64,000 nucleotides of DNA, taken from positions 1 to 64,000 of the forward strand of contig ONTT01000003.1 of assembly GCA_900320865.1 (NCBI GenBank). The letters run 5' to 3'. The DNA is from an uncultured Bacteroidales bacterium. Its GTDB lineage: Bacteria; Bacteroidota; Bacteroidia; Bacteroidales; Paludibacteraceae. The notes beneath the pieces are model-generated. The model saw only the letters and a program-made list of their open reading frames with translations, did not search any database and had not been told where the DNA came from. Both the position numbers and the translations under genes were made by a program. The first letter of the stretch is position 1, and the number at the start of each line of letters is the position of its first letter. Positions 53,379-61,786 of the stretch are shown here, in pieces.

Positions 53379-54819
53379 CTTTGGTATCTTTGATCTGGAA
53401 ACCCAGTGCGGTCAGTTCATTACGGATCTTATCGGACGTAGCCCAGTCCTTATTCTGCTTCGCCTGCAGACGGATTCCGAGCAGCAGGTCGATAGCACCG
53501 TTGAAAGCTTGTTGTTTTCCTTCATCGGCAGACTGCTCTTCCAGACGCAAACCTAAGATATCGATGGCGTAGGTCTTCCATACCGCACGCAGTTCGTTGA
53601 GGTCGGTTTCCGAGATGGTACCCTTTCCGTCCCATACCGTATTAATCGCACGCGCACTATCGAAGAGGGCGGCAATAACGAACGGTGTATTGAGATCGTC
53701 GTCCATGGCTTCTTGGCAGCGCTGACGGATACCGGCCACTTCGACGGTGGTCTCTTTGCCTGCCTGCAGTTTCAGCAGACGTGCATACGCTTCCTGCAGA
53801 CGTTGGAGGCCTTTCTCCGCAGCCTCGAGTGCTTCGGAAGAGAAGTCCACGGTAGAGCGGTAATGCGCCTGGAGGATGAAGAAACGAATAACCATCGGTC
53901 CGAACGGCTTCGAGAGCAGCGGGTGGTTGCCGGCGAAGAACTGCTCGAGGGTGATGAAGTTATTATAGGACTTACCCATCTTCTTGCCCGCGATGGTGAT
54001 CATGTTATTATGCATCCAGTAATGCACGCTCTCTTTCCCGAGGGCCGCACAACTCTGCGCGATCTCCGCCTCGTGATGCGGGAAGATGAGATCCAGACCA
54101 CCGCCGTGGATATCGAACTGCTCACCGAGGTATTTCGTACCCATGGTAGAGCACTCCATGTGCCAGCCCGGAAAACCTTCAGACCATGGTGAAGGCCAAT
54201 GCATGATATGCTCCGGCGAAGCTTTCTTCCAAAGGGCGAAATCATAACTGTGTTTCTTCTCCGCCTGACCATCCAGTTCACGCGTCTCCGCGATGATGTC
54301 ATTCAGGTTACGACCGGATAACTTACCATACGGATAGTCTTTCGCATATTTCTCCACGTCCATATAAACGGAGCCATTGGAGACATAAGCGTAACCCTTA
54401 TCGAGGATCTTCTGCACGAAGGCGATCTGCTCGATGATATGGCCCGAAGCATGGGGCTCAATAGACGGCGGCAGCACGTTAAGCGCCGCCATATCACGAT
54501 GGTAGCGGTTGGTATAATACTGCACCACCTCCATCGGCTCGAGTTGCTCGAGACGGGCTTTCTTAGCAATCTTATCTTCGCCTTCATCCGCATCGTGCTC
54601 AAGGTGACCCACATCGGTGATGTTGCGCACGTACCGCACTTTATAACCCAATTGCATCAGGTAGCGATACAGCACATCGAAAGTGATGGCCGGACGGGCA
54701 TGCCCCAGATGGGCATCGCCGTACACCGTCGGTCCGCAGACATACATGCCCACATGACCCTCATGCAGCGGCTTGAAGGTTTCTTTGAATCGTGTTAATG
54801 AATTATAAATCTCTAACAT
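53356..54819 (-). CDS. cysS: Cysteinyl-tRNA synthetase
   Basis: 487 residues, complete. [16 protein letters not shown] (HIGH region and zinc Cys near 28), the second zinc site WHMECSTM, the HHEAEIAQ segment and KKMGKS (KMSKS region near 267) are all present. It charges tRNA(Cys) in the cytoplasm. No specific promoter is evident; it follows nagB by 46 bases on the same strand. Confidence 0.96.
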   Translation of the reverse strand: MLEIYNSLTRFKETFKPLHEGHVGMYVCGPTVYGDAHLGHARPAITFDVLYRYLMQLGYKVRYVRNITDVGHLEHDADEGEDKIAKKARLEQLEPMEVVQYYTNRYHRDMAALNVLPPSIEPHASGHIIEQIAFVQKILDKGYAYVSNGSVYMDVEKYAKDYPYGKLSGRNLNDIIAETRELDGQAEKKHSYDFALWKKASPEHIMHWPSPWSEGFPGWHMECSTMGTKYLGEQFDIHGGGLDLIFPHHEAEIAQSCAALGKESVHYWMHNNMITIAGKKMGKSYNNFITLEQFFAGNHPLLSKPFGPMVIRFFILQAHYRSTVDFSSEALEAAEKGLQRLQEAYARLLKLQAGKETTVEVAGIRQRCQEAMDDDLNTPFVIAALFDSARAINTVWDGKGTISETDLNELRAVWKTYAIDILGLRLEEQSADEGKQQAFNGAIDLLLGIRLQAKQNKDWATSDKIRNELTALGFQIKDTKDGFEWSI

Positions 54820-54865
54820 AGTCGAAAGTCAAAACGGGACAGAGCCTGTCGAAAGGCCGCTTCGG

Positions 54866-55675
54866 TTAAAGGAGAGTCTTGGGGTCGAGGTTATTGCGCT
54901 CGATGTCTTTGAAGTACTTGAACGTACCTACTTTCAGTTCATCGCAAGCAGCCTCGTCGCAGACGATGATACCATGCTGGTGCATCTGCAGCATCGAGAC
55001 GGTCCACATATGGCTGACGGGCTCTTCGATGGCGTGTTGCAGCGCACGGGCTTTGTTATGACCGTTCACCATGATCAGCACCTCTTTGGCATCCATCACG
55101 GTACCTACACCTACAGTGAGAGCCGTCTTGGGCACTTTATTCACATCGTTATCGAAGAAACGGCTGTTGGCGATGATGGTGTCGGTGGTCAACTCTTTCT
55201 TACGGGTGCGGCTGGTGAGCGACGAACCCGGTTCGTTGAATGCGATATGACCATCGGGACCGATACCGCCGAGGAAGAGGTGAATACCACCGATGTTACG
55301 GATTTTCTCTTCATAACGTGCACACTCGGCTGCGAGGTCAGCTGCATTACCGTTCAGGATATTGACGTTCTCCTTGCGGATGTCGATATGGCTGAAGAAG
55401 TTATTCCACATGAAACTATGATAACTCTCCGGGTGCTCTTCGGGCAAGTTAACGTACTCGTCCATATTAAAAGTCACTACATTACGGAAAGACACTTTAC
55501 CCGCTTTGTTGAGTTCGATCAGAGCTTTGTACATACCGAGGGGCGACGAGCCGGTCGGGAGACCGAGAACGAAAGGTTTGCTCTCCTTGGGATCAAACTC
55601 GTTGATACGTTTTGCCACATAATTCGCAGCCCACTGGCTAAGCAGGTCATACGAAGGTTCAATAATTACACGCAT
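54866..55675 (-). CDS. nagB: Glucosamine-6-phosphate deaminase
   Basis: 269 residues. [12 protein letters not shown] near 40, NMDEY (catalytic Asp near 72) and the [21 protein letters not shown] block with the catalytic His are typical. It converts glucosamine-6-phosphate to fructose-6-phosphate and ammonia in amino-sugar use. Its ATG follows a heptamer array at 55680-55714. Confidence 0.95.
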   Translation of the reverse strand: MRVIIEPSYDLLSQWAANYVAKRINEFDPKESKPFVLGLPTGSSPLGMYKALIELNKAGKVSFRNVVTFNMDEYVNLPEEHPESYHSFMWNNFFSHIDIRKENVNILNGNAADLAAECARYEEKIRNIGGIHLFLGGIGPDGHIAFNEPGSSLTSRTRKKELTTDTIIANSRFFDNDVNKVPKTALTVGVGTVMDAKEVLIMVNGHNKARALQHAIEEPVSHMWTVSMLQMHQHGIIVCDEAACDELKVGTFKYFKDIERNNLDPKTLL

Positions 55676-55679
55676 TTAT

Positions 55680-55714
55680 ATTTCAAATTTAAAATTTCAA
55701 ATTTAGGATTTATT
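55680..55714. repeat. Heptamer array between the TlpA-like gene and nagB, 5 units
   Basis: atttcaa, atttaaa, atttcaa, atttagg, atttatt. Confidence 0.9.
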
Positions 55715-55716
55715 TC

Positions 55717-56247
55717 TCATTCCATAAAAAGGATGATCTCGAGGTCAGACTCATCGGGATTAACTGCGATGATTTGACCTTTTTTATCGATCAGGACCGT
55801 GAAGGGGATGTACTGCACGCCGTAGAGGTCCGAACAGATATGCTCCGCATCTTCGCGCGCTTGCGGCCAAGGCATCTGCTCCTGCTCCAGAGCCGTTAAC
55901 CATGCCTCTTTATCTTCGTCCACCGAACAACTGAAGATCTGCAGACGCTCACGAGGCTGACCGGCGTATATCTCTTTGAGCACCGGTATCAGACGACGAC
56001 AGGGTCCGCACCACGAAGCCCAGAAGTCTACCAGCACGAAGTCGGTTTTGCCGACGAGTTGACTGAGCGACAGTTCTTCGCCCTCCGGTGTCACAGCCGT
56101 GAAGTCGGTGTAGGGATTATCAATGGTTACCTCTTCTACCAGTTCCGGTTCTTCTTGGGGTTGCTCTTCTTCCTGCGGTTGAGCCGGTCTTCTTGCGCAG
56201 CCGACTATCGTTAGCGCAGCCAGCGCTATTAACCAAAATTTTTTCAT
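55717..56247 (-). CDS. TlpA-like thioredoxin-fold lipoprotein
   Basis: 176 residues from the ATG at 56247. Lipobox (IVGC) then a Pro/Glu-rich linker and a thioredoxin fold with WCGPC (near 100) and a cis-Pro in YIPFTV. Such proteins act as periplasmic disulfide reductases or oxidoreductases tied to the membrane. The longer frame upstream has no signal sequence at its start and is rejected. glgB ends 16 bases upstream. Confidence 0.9.
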   Translation of the reverse strand: MKKFWLIALAALTIVGCARRPAQPQEEEQPQEEPELVEEVTIDNPYTDFTAVTPEGEELSLSQLVGKTDFVLVDFWASWCGPCRRLIPVLKEIYAGQPRERLQIFSCSVDEDKEAWLTALEQEQMPWPQAREDAEHICSDLYGVQYIPFTVLIDKKGQIIAVNPDESDLEIILFME

Positions 56248-56263
56248 TGCTATTATTTGTTTT

Positions 56264-58339
56264 TTAACTGCGTTTGAGAACGACGGCGCTACGTGCCGGC
56301 AGGTACATCTTGAGCCAGCCTTTACCGTCCTTGTCATAGAGCGGATCGTAGTTGGTGAAATGCTCTACGCTATCGTCCGCCAGACCGAAGCCGGCAAACT
56401 CCTTCGCATCAGTATTGAGAACCACTTCGTACTTACCGGACGGCACTAAGATACCGTAGTCGTCGAAGGACTTCTGTCCGTTCCAGTTGAAGATGAACAG
56501 CAGGTCACCGCGCGAATAAGCCACTACCTGGTCGCCCTCGTTATCCCACCATTTCATCACCCATGGCAGGTGTTTACCGATATTGTATTTCTTCTCCTCC
56601 GCCGTCGGGTTCTGCATGAGGAGGTATTTTTTGAGCAGATGGATCATCTTCTCATCAAAGCGATTAAGATCGGAGAAGAAGTAGTTCGGGTTATCCACGA
56701 GGTCCCACTGGCGACGCGCATATTTATAACTCCATCCATTCCCCTCACGTGGGAAATCGATCCACTCCGGATGGCCGAACTCATTCCCCATGAAGTTGAG
56801 GTATCCACCATTGATCGTCGAAGCCGTGATGAGGCGTATCATCTTATGCAGCGCGATACCGCGGTCCGCCATGAAGGAAGAATGTCCGTGCTCAAAATGC
56901 CAGTACATATCCGAATCCACGAGGCGGAAGATGATCGTCTTGTCTCCCACCAGCGCCTGGTCATGACTCTCGGCATAGGAGATCGTTTTCTCGTCCTCAC
57001 GACGGTTCGTCATTTCAAACAAGATATGACCGGCTTTCCAGTCCTCATCCTTCACCTCTTTGATATACTTAATCCAGAAATCAGGAATACCCATTGCCAG
57101 ACGATAGTCGAAACCTACACCGCCATCGGCTATCGGACATGCCAGGCCCGGCATACCGCTCATCTCCTCCGCAATCGTGATGGCATCGGGTTTCACTTCG
57201 TGGATCACCTTATTGGCCAGCGTCAGATACATCAGCGCATCACCATCTTCGTTTCCGTTGAAGTAAGAAGGATAGCCGTTGAAGTCTTCGCCCAGACCGT
57301 GCGAGCGATAGATCATAGAGGTCACACCATCGAAACGGAATCCGTCGAAGTCGTATTCGTCGAGCCAGAACTTACAGTTCGAGAGCAGGAAATGCAGCAC
57401 TTCGTTCTTGCCGTAGTTGAAGCAGAGACTATCCCAAGCCGGGTGCTCACGACGGGCACCGTCATGGAAATACTGATAACCCGTACCATCGAAGTTACCG
57501 AGACCCTCGAGTTCGTTCTTCACCGCATGGCTATGCACGAGGTCCATGATGACATGCATACCTCTGCCGTGAGCATCGTCGATGAGGGCTTTGAGTTCAT
57601 TCGGCGTACCGAAGCGACTGCTGGCAGCAAAGAAATTCGATACATGGTATCCGAAGGAGCCGTAATACGGGTGCTCCTGGATAGCCATGATCTGCACGCA
57701 GTTATAACCCAACTTATCGATACGCGGCAGCACATCACGACGGAACTCCTCGTACGAATTCACTTTCTCCTCTTTGGAACTCATGCCGATATGGCACTCG
57801 TAGATATAGAGCGCTTCGCGCGAATTTTGATTTGTGATTTTTGATTTGTGATTTCTATTCTTCCACTGGTACTCGGGTTCATTCCAAACCTGCGCCGAGA
57901 AGATCTTCGTTTGCTCGTCCTGCACGACGCGGCGCACATAAGACGGGATACGCTCTCCGTAACCGCCGTTCCACTCGACGAGCAGTTTGTACATCTGGCC
58001 ATGGGCCATCGCTTTCTCCGGCAACTTCGCCTCCCATACACCATTCCCGATCGGCTGCAGACGATATGCTTCATCCTTGCTCCAGTTGTTCATGTCGCCC
58101 TTGATATAGATCGCCGTAGCGTTCGGCGCCCATTCACGCAGCACCCATCCTTCGGGCGTATGATGCAAGCCAAAATAGAGATATCCCGTCGCCCACTCGG
58201 ACAGCGGCTGACCTCCTGTGATCTCTTTCTCCTTATTCATCGCATAGTCATAACGACCCTGGAGAGCACCCTCGTAAGGCTGCAGATACGGATCACGCTC
58301 AACAAGCTTGAGGTGTTTCGATTTTTTACATGTTGCCAT
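56264..58339 (-). CDS. glgB: 1,4-alpha-glucan branching enzyme
   Basis: 691 residues. A CBM48 domain lies near the start (HHTPEGWVLREWAPNA), followed by a GH13 barrel with DLVHSHAVKN, GFRFDGVTSM (nucleophile Asp near 342), the IAEEMSG acid/base Glu and SYAESHD, and a C-terminal beta domain. It forms alpha-1,6 branches in glycogen. Residues 162-173 (KNRNHKSKITNQ) sit in the linker between CBM48 and the barrel and come from an internal heptamer array (57822-57856). Confidence 0.95.
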   Translation of the reverse strand: MATCKKSKHLKLVERDPYLQPYEGALQGRYDYAMNKEKEITGGQPLSEWATGYLYFGLHHTPEGWVLREWAPNATAIYIKGDMNNWSKDEAYRLQPIGNGVWEAKLPEKAMAHGQMYKLLVEWNGGYGERIPSYVRRVVQDEQTKIFSAQVWNEPEYQWKNRNHKSKITNQNSREALYIYECHIGMSSKEEKVNSYEEFRRDVLPRIDKLGYNCVQIMAIQEHPYYGSFGYHVSNFFAASSRFGTPNELKALIDDAHGRGMHVIMDLVHSHAVKNELEGLGNFDGTGYQYFHDGARREHPAWDSLCFNYGKNEVLHFLLSNCKFWLDEYDFDGFRFDGVTSMIYRSHGLGEDFNGYPSYFNGNEDGDALMYLTLANKVIHEVKPDAITIAEEMSGMPGLACPIADGGVGFDYRLAMGIPDFWIKYIKEVKDEDWKAGHILFEMTNRREDEKTISYAESHDQALVGDKTIIFRLVDSDMYWHFEHGHSSFMADRGIALHKMIRLITASTINGGYLNFMGNEFGHPEWIDFPREGNGWSYKYARRQWDLVDNPNYFFSDLNRFDEKMIHLLKKYLLMQNPTAEEKKYNIGKHLPWVMKWWDNEGDQVVAYSRGDLLFIFNWNGQKSFDDYGILVPSGKYEVVLNTDAKEFAGFGLADDSVEHFTNYDPLYDKDGKGWLKMYLPARSAVVLKRS
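57822..57856. repeat. Heptamer array inside glgB, 5 units
   Basis: aattttg, atttgtg, atttttg, atttgtg, atttcta. Identical in type to the intergenic arrays. On the coding strand it gives NHKSKITNQ. Confidence 0.9.
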
Positions 58340-58379
58340 AGTTGTATGTGTTTTTCGTTGTATTATTCAATTTTGCGTG

Positions 58380-58411
58380 CAAAATTACAAAAAATAATCG
58401 ACATATGCAAA
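58380..58411 (-). promoter_or_regulatory. Promoter of glgB
   Basis: Minus strand: TTTG (58408-58411), 20 bases, TAATTTTG (58380-58387). Confidence 0.8.
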
Positions 58412-58436
58412 CGATTCCATGAATTTTCAAAAAATA

Positions 58437-58468
58437 TTTGTGTATCTCAGATTTTTTGCGTATTTTTG
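58437..58468 (+). promoter_or_regulatory. Promoter of the M13 peptidase gene
   Basis: TTTG (58437-58440), 20 bases, TATTTTTG (58461-58468), divergent from the glgB promoter. Confidence 0.8.
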
Positions 58469-58503
58469 CAGACGATTTAGTTCACACAAAATCATTACAA
58501 CAT

Positions 58504-60522
58504 ATGAAAAAAATTATTTTTACGCTTGCAGCGTTTGCACTTATGACAACAGCATGCACTACTAAACAACAGACCACCGGTATCGATCTGGCGAACTTAG
58601 ACACCACGGCCGTACCGCAAAATGACTTCTACCAATTCGCATGTGGCGGCTGGATGGCAGCCAACCCTCTGACGCCGGAATACAGTCGTTTCGGTTCGTT
58701 CGACAAATTAGGATTAAACAACCTGGAGCAGGTGAACGGATTGATTCAAGAGATCGCCGCGAAGAAACACCCGCAGGGGTCGATCGCGCAGAAGATCGGC
58801 GATATGTATAACCTCGCGATGGACACCGCTCGTCGTGACCAGGAAGGTATCGAGCCGGTTCGTAAAACCTTAGCCGAGATCGAAGGTATTACCGACCGTG
58901 CGCAGTTATCGAAAGCGCTCGGTGCCGCGATGGACTACAGCCTCTGGGCGATGTATGTCGATGCCGACGCGATGAACAGCGCCATGAACATTATGAACGA
59001 GTATCAAGCCGGCTTCTCGTTAGGCGAGAAAGAGTATTACCTGGACGAGGACGAGCAGACCGTAGCGATCCGTAACGCGTACGTAGCGTATATCGAGAAA
59101 CTGTTCGGTCTCTTCGGTTTCGAGAACGGCGCCGAGAAAGCACAAACGGTATTGCGCATGGAGACACGTCTGGCGAAGGCAGCTTACAGCAATGTGGAGC
59201 TTCGCGACCCGATCGCTAACTATAACAAGATGAGTGTAGCCGAACTGCAGGAACTGGTGCCGCAGGTTAATTGGACCGAGTATTTCGAGGCACTGGGTGT
59301 GACCTTGGATAGCCTCTCTATCGGTCAGATTCCTCACTTGCAAGAAGCAGGACGTATGTTAGCGGACGAACCGCTGGAGGACCTCAAGACCCTCTTTACC
59401 TGGCAGGTGATCGACGGGGCTACTTCGTATCTCACAAGCGAGATTTATCAGGCTTCGTTTGACTTCTACGGCAAGGTGATCTCCGGTCGCGAAGAGCCAA
59501 GTCCGCTGTGGAAACGTGCGGTAGGTATCGTGAACGGTACGCTAGGCGAAGCAGTAGGTCAGATGTACGTTCAGAAGTACTTCCCGGAGGAGAACAAAGC
59601 GCGTATGTTAGCGCTGGTAAAGAACTTGCAGAAAGCGCTCGGTATCCGTATTGAGAACCTGGAATGGATGAGCGAAGAGACCAAGGCGAAGGCGCTGGAG
59701 AAACTGAATGCCTTCACGATCAAGATCGGTTACCCCGATACTTGGCGCGACTATACGGCACTGGATGTAAATGCGAAGGATACCTATTATGCGAACCTGC
59801 AGCGTGCAGCGAAGTTCGAGCAGGAGTACAGCCTCAGTTACTTAGGCAAACCGGTGGATAAGACCAAATGGTATATGACGCCGCAGACGGTAAATGCCTA
59901 TTACAACCCGTCCAGCAATGAGATCTGTTTCCCGGCCGGAATTCTCCAATATCCGTTCTTCGACATGAGCGCCGATGATGCGTTTAACTACGGCGCGATC
60001 GGCGTGGTGATCGGTCATGAGATGACGCACGGTTTCGACGACCAGGGATGCCATTTCGACAAGGATGGAAATATGATTAACTGGTGGACCGAAGAGGATA
60101 AGAAAGCCTTCGACGCCCGCACGAAAGTGATGGAAGAGGCCTTCAATCGCATCGAAGTAGCTCCGGGCGTACATGCCAACGGTGCCTTCACCTTAGGCGA
60201 GAATATCGCGGACCACGGAGGTCTGCAAGTGAGCTATCTGGCATTTTGTCTGAACGAGGAGTCGAAACCCGAGGCAGAGCGTCTGCAGACGCGCGACGGC
60301 TTCACGCCCGCACAGCGTTTCTTCTTGGCTTACGCGAACGTATGGGCAGGTAATATCCGTCCGGAAGAGATCCTGAATCGCACGAAGAGTGATCCTCACT
60401 CGTTGGGTAGATGGCGTGTAAACGGTGCGCTACCGCAGATCAACGCTTGGTACGATGCATGGAACGTTACGGAAGAAAGTCCGATGTACGTAGCACCAGA
60501 GGAAAGGGTTTCCATCTGGTAA
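58504..60522 (+). CDS. M13-family (neprilysin-like) metallopeptidase, lipoprotein
   Basis: 672 residues from the ATG at 58504. The signal ends in a lipobox-like TTAC. The zinc motif HEMTH (505-509), the third ligand in ENIAD (E566) and the C-terminal LGRWRVNGAL substrate-binding segment are intact. It should cut peptides in the periplasm or at the outer membrane. The stop codon TAA is read from the start of a heptamer array. Confidence 0.94.
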   Translation: MKKIIFTLAAFALMTTACTTKQQTTGIDLANLDTTAVPQNDFYQFACGGWMAANPLTPEYSRFGSFDKLGLNNLEQVNGLIQEIAAKKHPQGSIAQKIGDMYNLAMDTARRDQEGIEPVRKTLAEIEGITDRAQLSKALGAAMDYSLWAMYVDADAMNSAMNIMNEYQAGFSLGEKEYYLDEDEQTVAIRNAYVAYIEKLFGLFGFENGAEKAQTVLRMETRLAKAAYSNVELRDPIANYNKMSVAELQELVPQVNWTEYFEALGVTLDSLSIGQIPHLQEAGRMLADEPLEDLKTLFTWQVIDGATSYLTSEIYQASFDFYGKVISGREEPSPLWKRAVGIVNGTLGEAVGQMYVQKYFPEENKARMLALVKNLQKALGIRIENLEWMSEETKAKALEKLNAFTIKIGYPDTWRDYTALDVNAKDTYYANLQRAAKFEQEYSLSYLGKPVDKTKWYMTPQTVNAYYNPSSNEICFPAGILQYPFFDMSADDAFNYGAIGVVIGHEMTHGFDDQGCHFDKDGNMINWWTEEDKKAFDARTKVMEEAFNRIEVAPGVHANGAFTLGENIADHGGLQVSYLAFCLNEESKPEAERLQTRDGFTPAQRFFLAYANVWAGNIRPEEILNRTKSDPHSLGRWRVNGALPQINAWYDAWNVTEESPMYVAPEERVSIW

Positions 60523-60549
60523 TTGGTGATTGGTAATTGGTAATTGAAA
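60515..60549. repeat. Heptamer array after the M13 gene, 5 units
   Basis: tctggta, attggtg, attggta, attggta, attgaaa. Contains the stop codon (60520-60522). Confidence 0.9.
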
Positions 60550-60552
60550 AAG

Positions 60553-60583
60553 AAAAGTCCGCGAATGGCGGACTTTCTTTTTT
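60553..60583. terminator. Bidirectional rho-independent terminator
   Basis: AAAGTCCGC, 5-base loop, GCGGACTTT, then a T-run on the plus strand; an A-run precedes it for the minus strand. It separates the convergent M13 and HIT genes. Confidence 0.92.
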
Positions 60584-60990
60584 TAGGCTTTCTCAACAGC
60601 CTCAGCGATGGAGTTGGCGATGAAGGCCATCTCTTCGGCCGGGAGGGAGAGTTTGGGATTAGACCACAGCATATCTTTCTCCGAATTCATCGGAATCAGA
60701 TGCACATGCACGTGGTTCACTTCCATACCCAGCACCGCTACACCGACGCGCTTACAACCCGTAGCGGCCTTGACACCTTTCGCCACTTTCTTGGCAAAGG
60801 TCATGAGGCTCTTGAGTTGCTCGTCCGTCAGATCGAAGATATAATCGGCTTCCGGCTCCGCTAACTTAGGTACCACTAAGGTGTGACCTTTCACCAGCGG
60901 ATTGATATCCAAGAAGGCATAGTTCTTATCATCCTCAGCTACTTTATAGCTCGGGATCTCGCCTTTGATAATTCGCGTAAAGATAGTCAT
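60583..60990 (-). CDS. HIT-family protein
   Basis: 135 residues from the ATG at 60990. FTRIIKGEIPSYKV and the histidine triad HVHVHLIP (near 100) mark a HINT/PKCI-type nucleotide hydrolase that acts on AMP-lysine-like phosphoramidates. A longer frame would read through the heptamer array. It is cotranscribed with greA, which lies 34 bases upstream across the array. Confidence 0.92.
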   Translation of the reverse strand: MTIFTRIIKGEIPSYKVAEDDKNYAFLDINPLVKGHTLVVPKLAEPEADYIFDLTDEQLKSLMTFAKKVAKGVKAATGCKRVGVAVLGMEVNHVHVHLIPMNSEKDMLWSNPKLSLPAEEMAFIANSIAEAVEKA

Positions 60991-60994
60991 ACTA

Positions 60995-61029
60995 ATTGGT
61001 GATTGGTGATTGGTAATTGGTGATTTAGA
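60995..61029. repeat. Heptamer array between greA and the HIT gene, 5 units
   Basis: attggtg, attggtg, attggta, attggtg, atttaga. It carries the greA stop (61025-61027). Confidence 0.92.
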
Positions 61030-61495
61030 GAGTGATCTCCAATACTTCAAACTCGATGATACCGGCGGGCACTTGCACCTGCGCGATCTCACCTACTTTC
61101 TTACCCATCAGACCTTTGGCGATAGGCGTGGTAACAGAGATTTTGCCCTCTGCTAAGTTGGCTTCTCCTTCGGTCACCAACTGGAAGGTCTTCTCCTGAC
61201 CATTATTGCGCTGTTTCACGCGCACCTTCGTAAGGATCTGCACCTCATCCGTTTTGATATCCGTAGCGTCCAGTACACGGGCGTCCATGAGTCGCAACTT
61301 CAACTGTGCGATCTTCGTCTCCAGTGCTCCTTGCGCTTCTTTTGCGGCGTCATACTCCGCATTCTCACTTAAATCGCCCTTTTCACGCGCTTCTGCTATC
61401 GCGGCAATGACACGTGGGCGCTCTACCGTCTCCAATTCGTGGAGTTCCTCTTTTAATTTCTTCAGACCGTCTTCGGTCATGTAGGTAACAGCCAT
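61025..61495 (-). CDS. greA: Transcription elongation factor GreA
   Basis: 156 residues. The N-terminal coiled coil with YMTEDGLKKLKEELHELE, then ARE..GDLSENAEYDAAKEAQ at the tip (the acidic tip residues D and E) and the C-terminal FKBP-like domain (TPIAKGLMGKKVGE) are complete. It rescues backtracked RNA polymerase. A structured leader and a 32-residue frame precede it (see 61511-61752). Confidence 0.95.
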   Translation of the reverse strand: MAVTYMTEDGLKKLKEELHELETVERPRVIAAIAEAREKGDLSENAEYDAAKEAQGALETKIAQLKLRLMDARVLDATDIKTDEVQILTKVRVKQRNNGQEKTFQLVTEGEANLAEGKISVTTPIAKGLMGKKVGEIAQVQVPAGIIEFEVLEITL

Positions 61496-61510
61496 TTTCT
61501 ATACGTGTAT

Positions 61511-61609
61511 TTAATATTTTCGGTTCAAAATCTCGCTCGCAATAATTGCCTTGCGAACCTCCTCGGTATCCGTTAAATCCGGAGTCGTATTTTGCGTTTC
61601 TTCAGCCAT
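61511..61609 (-). CDS. Small protein of 32 residues upstream of greA
   Basis: ATG at 61609 directly after a terminator-like hairpin; ends 16 bases before greA. It opens with MAEETQNTTPDLTD and ends EVRKAIIASEILNRKY, with an acidic start and a helical end. No family recognised. It could be a leader peptide or a real small protein. Confidence 0.45.
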   Translation of the reverse strand: MAEETQNTTPDLTDTEEVRKAIIASEILNRKY

Positions 61610-61611
61610 AT

Positions 61612-61714
61612 AAAAAGGAGGCGTATGCCTCTTATATTTTGTTTAAAAACGATAGGAAACTTCACAGCCTCCTATCGCCATTAAACCTAAACCTTAACTA
61701 TGAAAATTTTGTTT
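61612..61714 (-). ncRNA. Candidate small RNA or attenuated leader of greA
   Basis: A full promoter (61721-61752) starts a transcript that forms a hairpin CGATAGGA/TCCTATCG (61650-61677) and ends in GAGGC-atac-GCCTC followed by TTTTT (61617-61631, then 61612-61616 on the minus strand). The promoter-to-terminator layout of about 100 nt recalls the Bacteroidales-1 type RNA described for this order; identity was not tested. It may be an attenuator for greA. Confidence 0.55.
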
Positions 61715-61720
61715 TCGATG

Positions 61721-61752
61721 CAAAGGTACTGCTTTTATTTGAAATGACCAAA
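61721..61752 (-). promoter_or_regulatory. Promoter of the greA leader transcript
   Basis: Minus strand: TTTG (61749-61752), 20 bases, TACCTTTG (61721-61728). Confidence 0.8.
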
Positions 61753-61786
61753 CATTTTGGCAAAAAAATGCAAAATTTCTTTAATT

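Noticed and set aside
56570..57844. 424-codon frame antisense to glgB
   Set aside because: Mirror of the GH13 barrel coding sequence.
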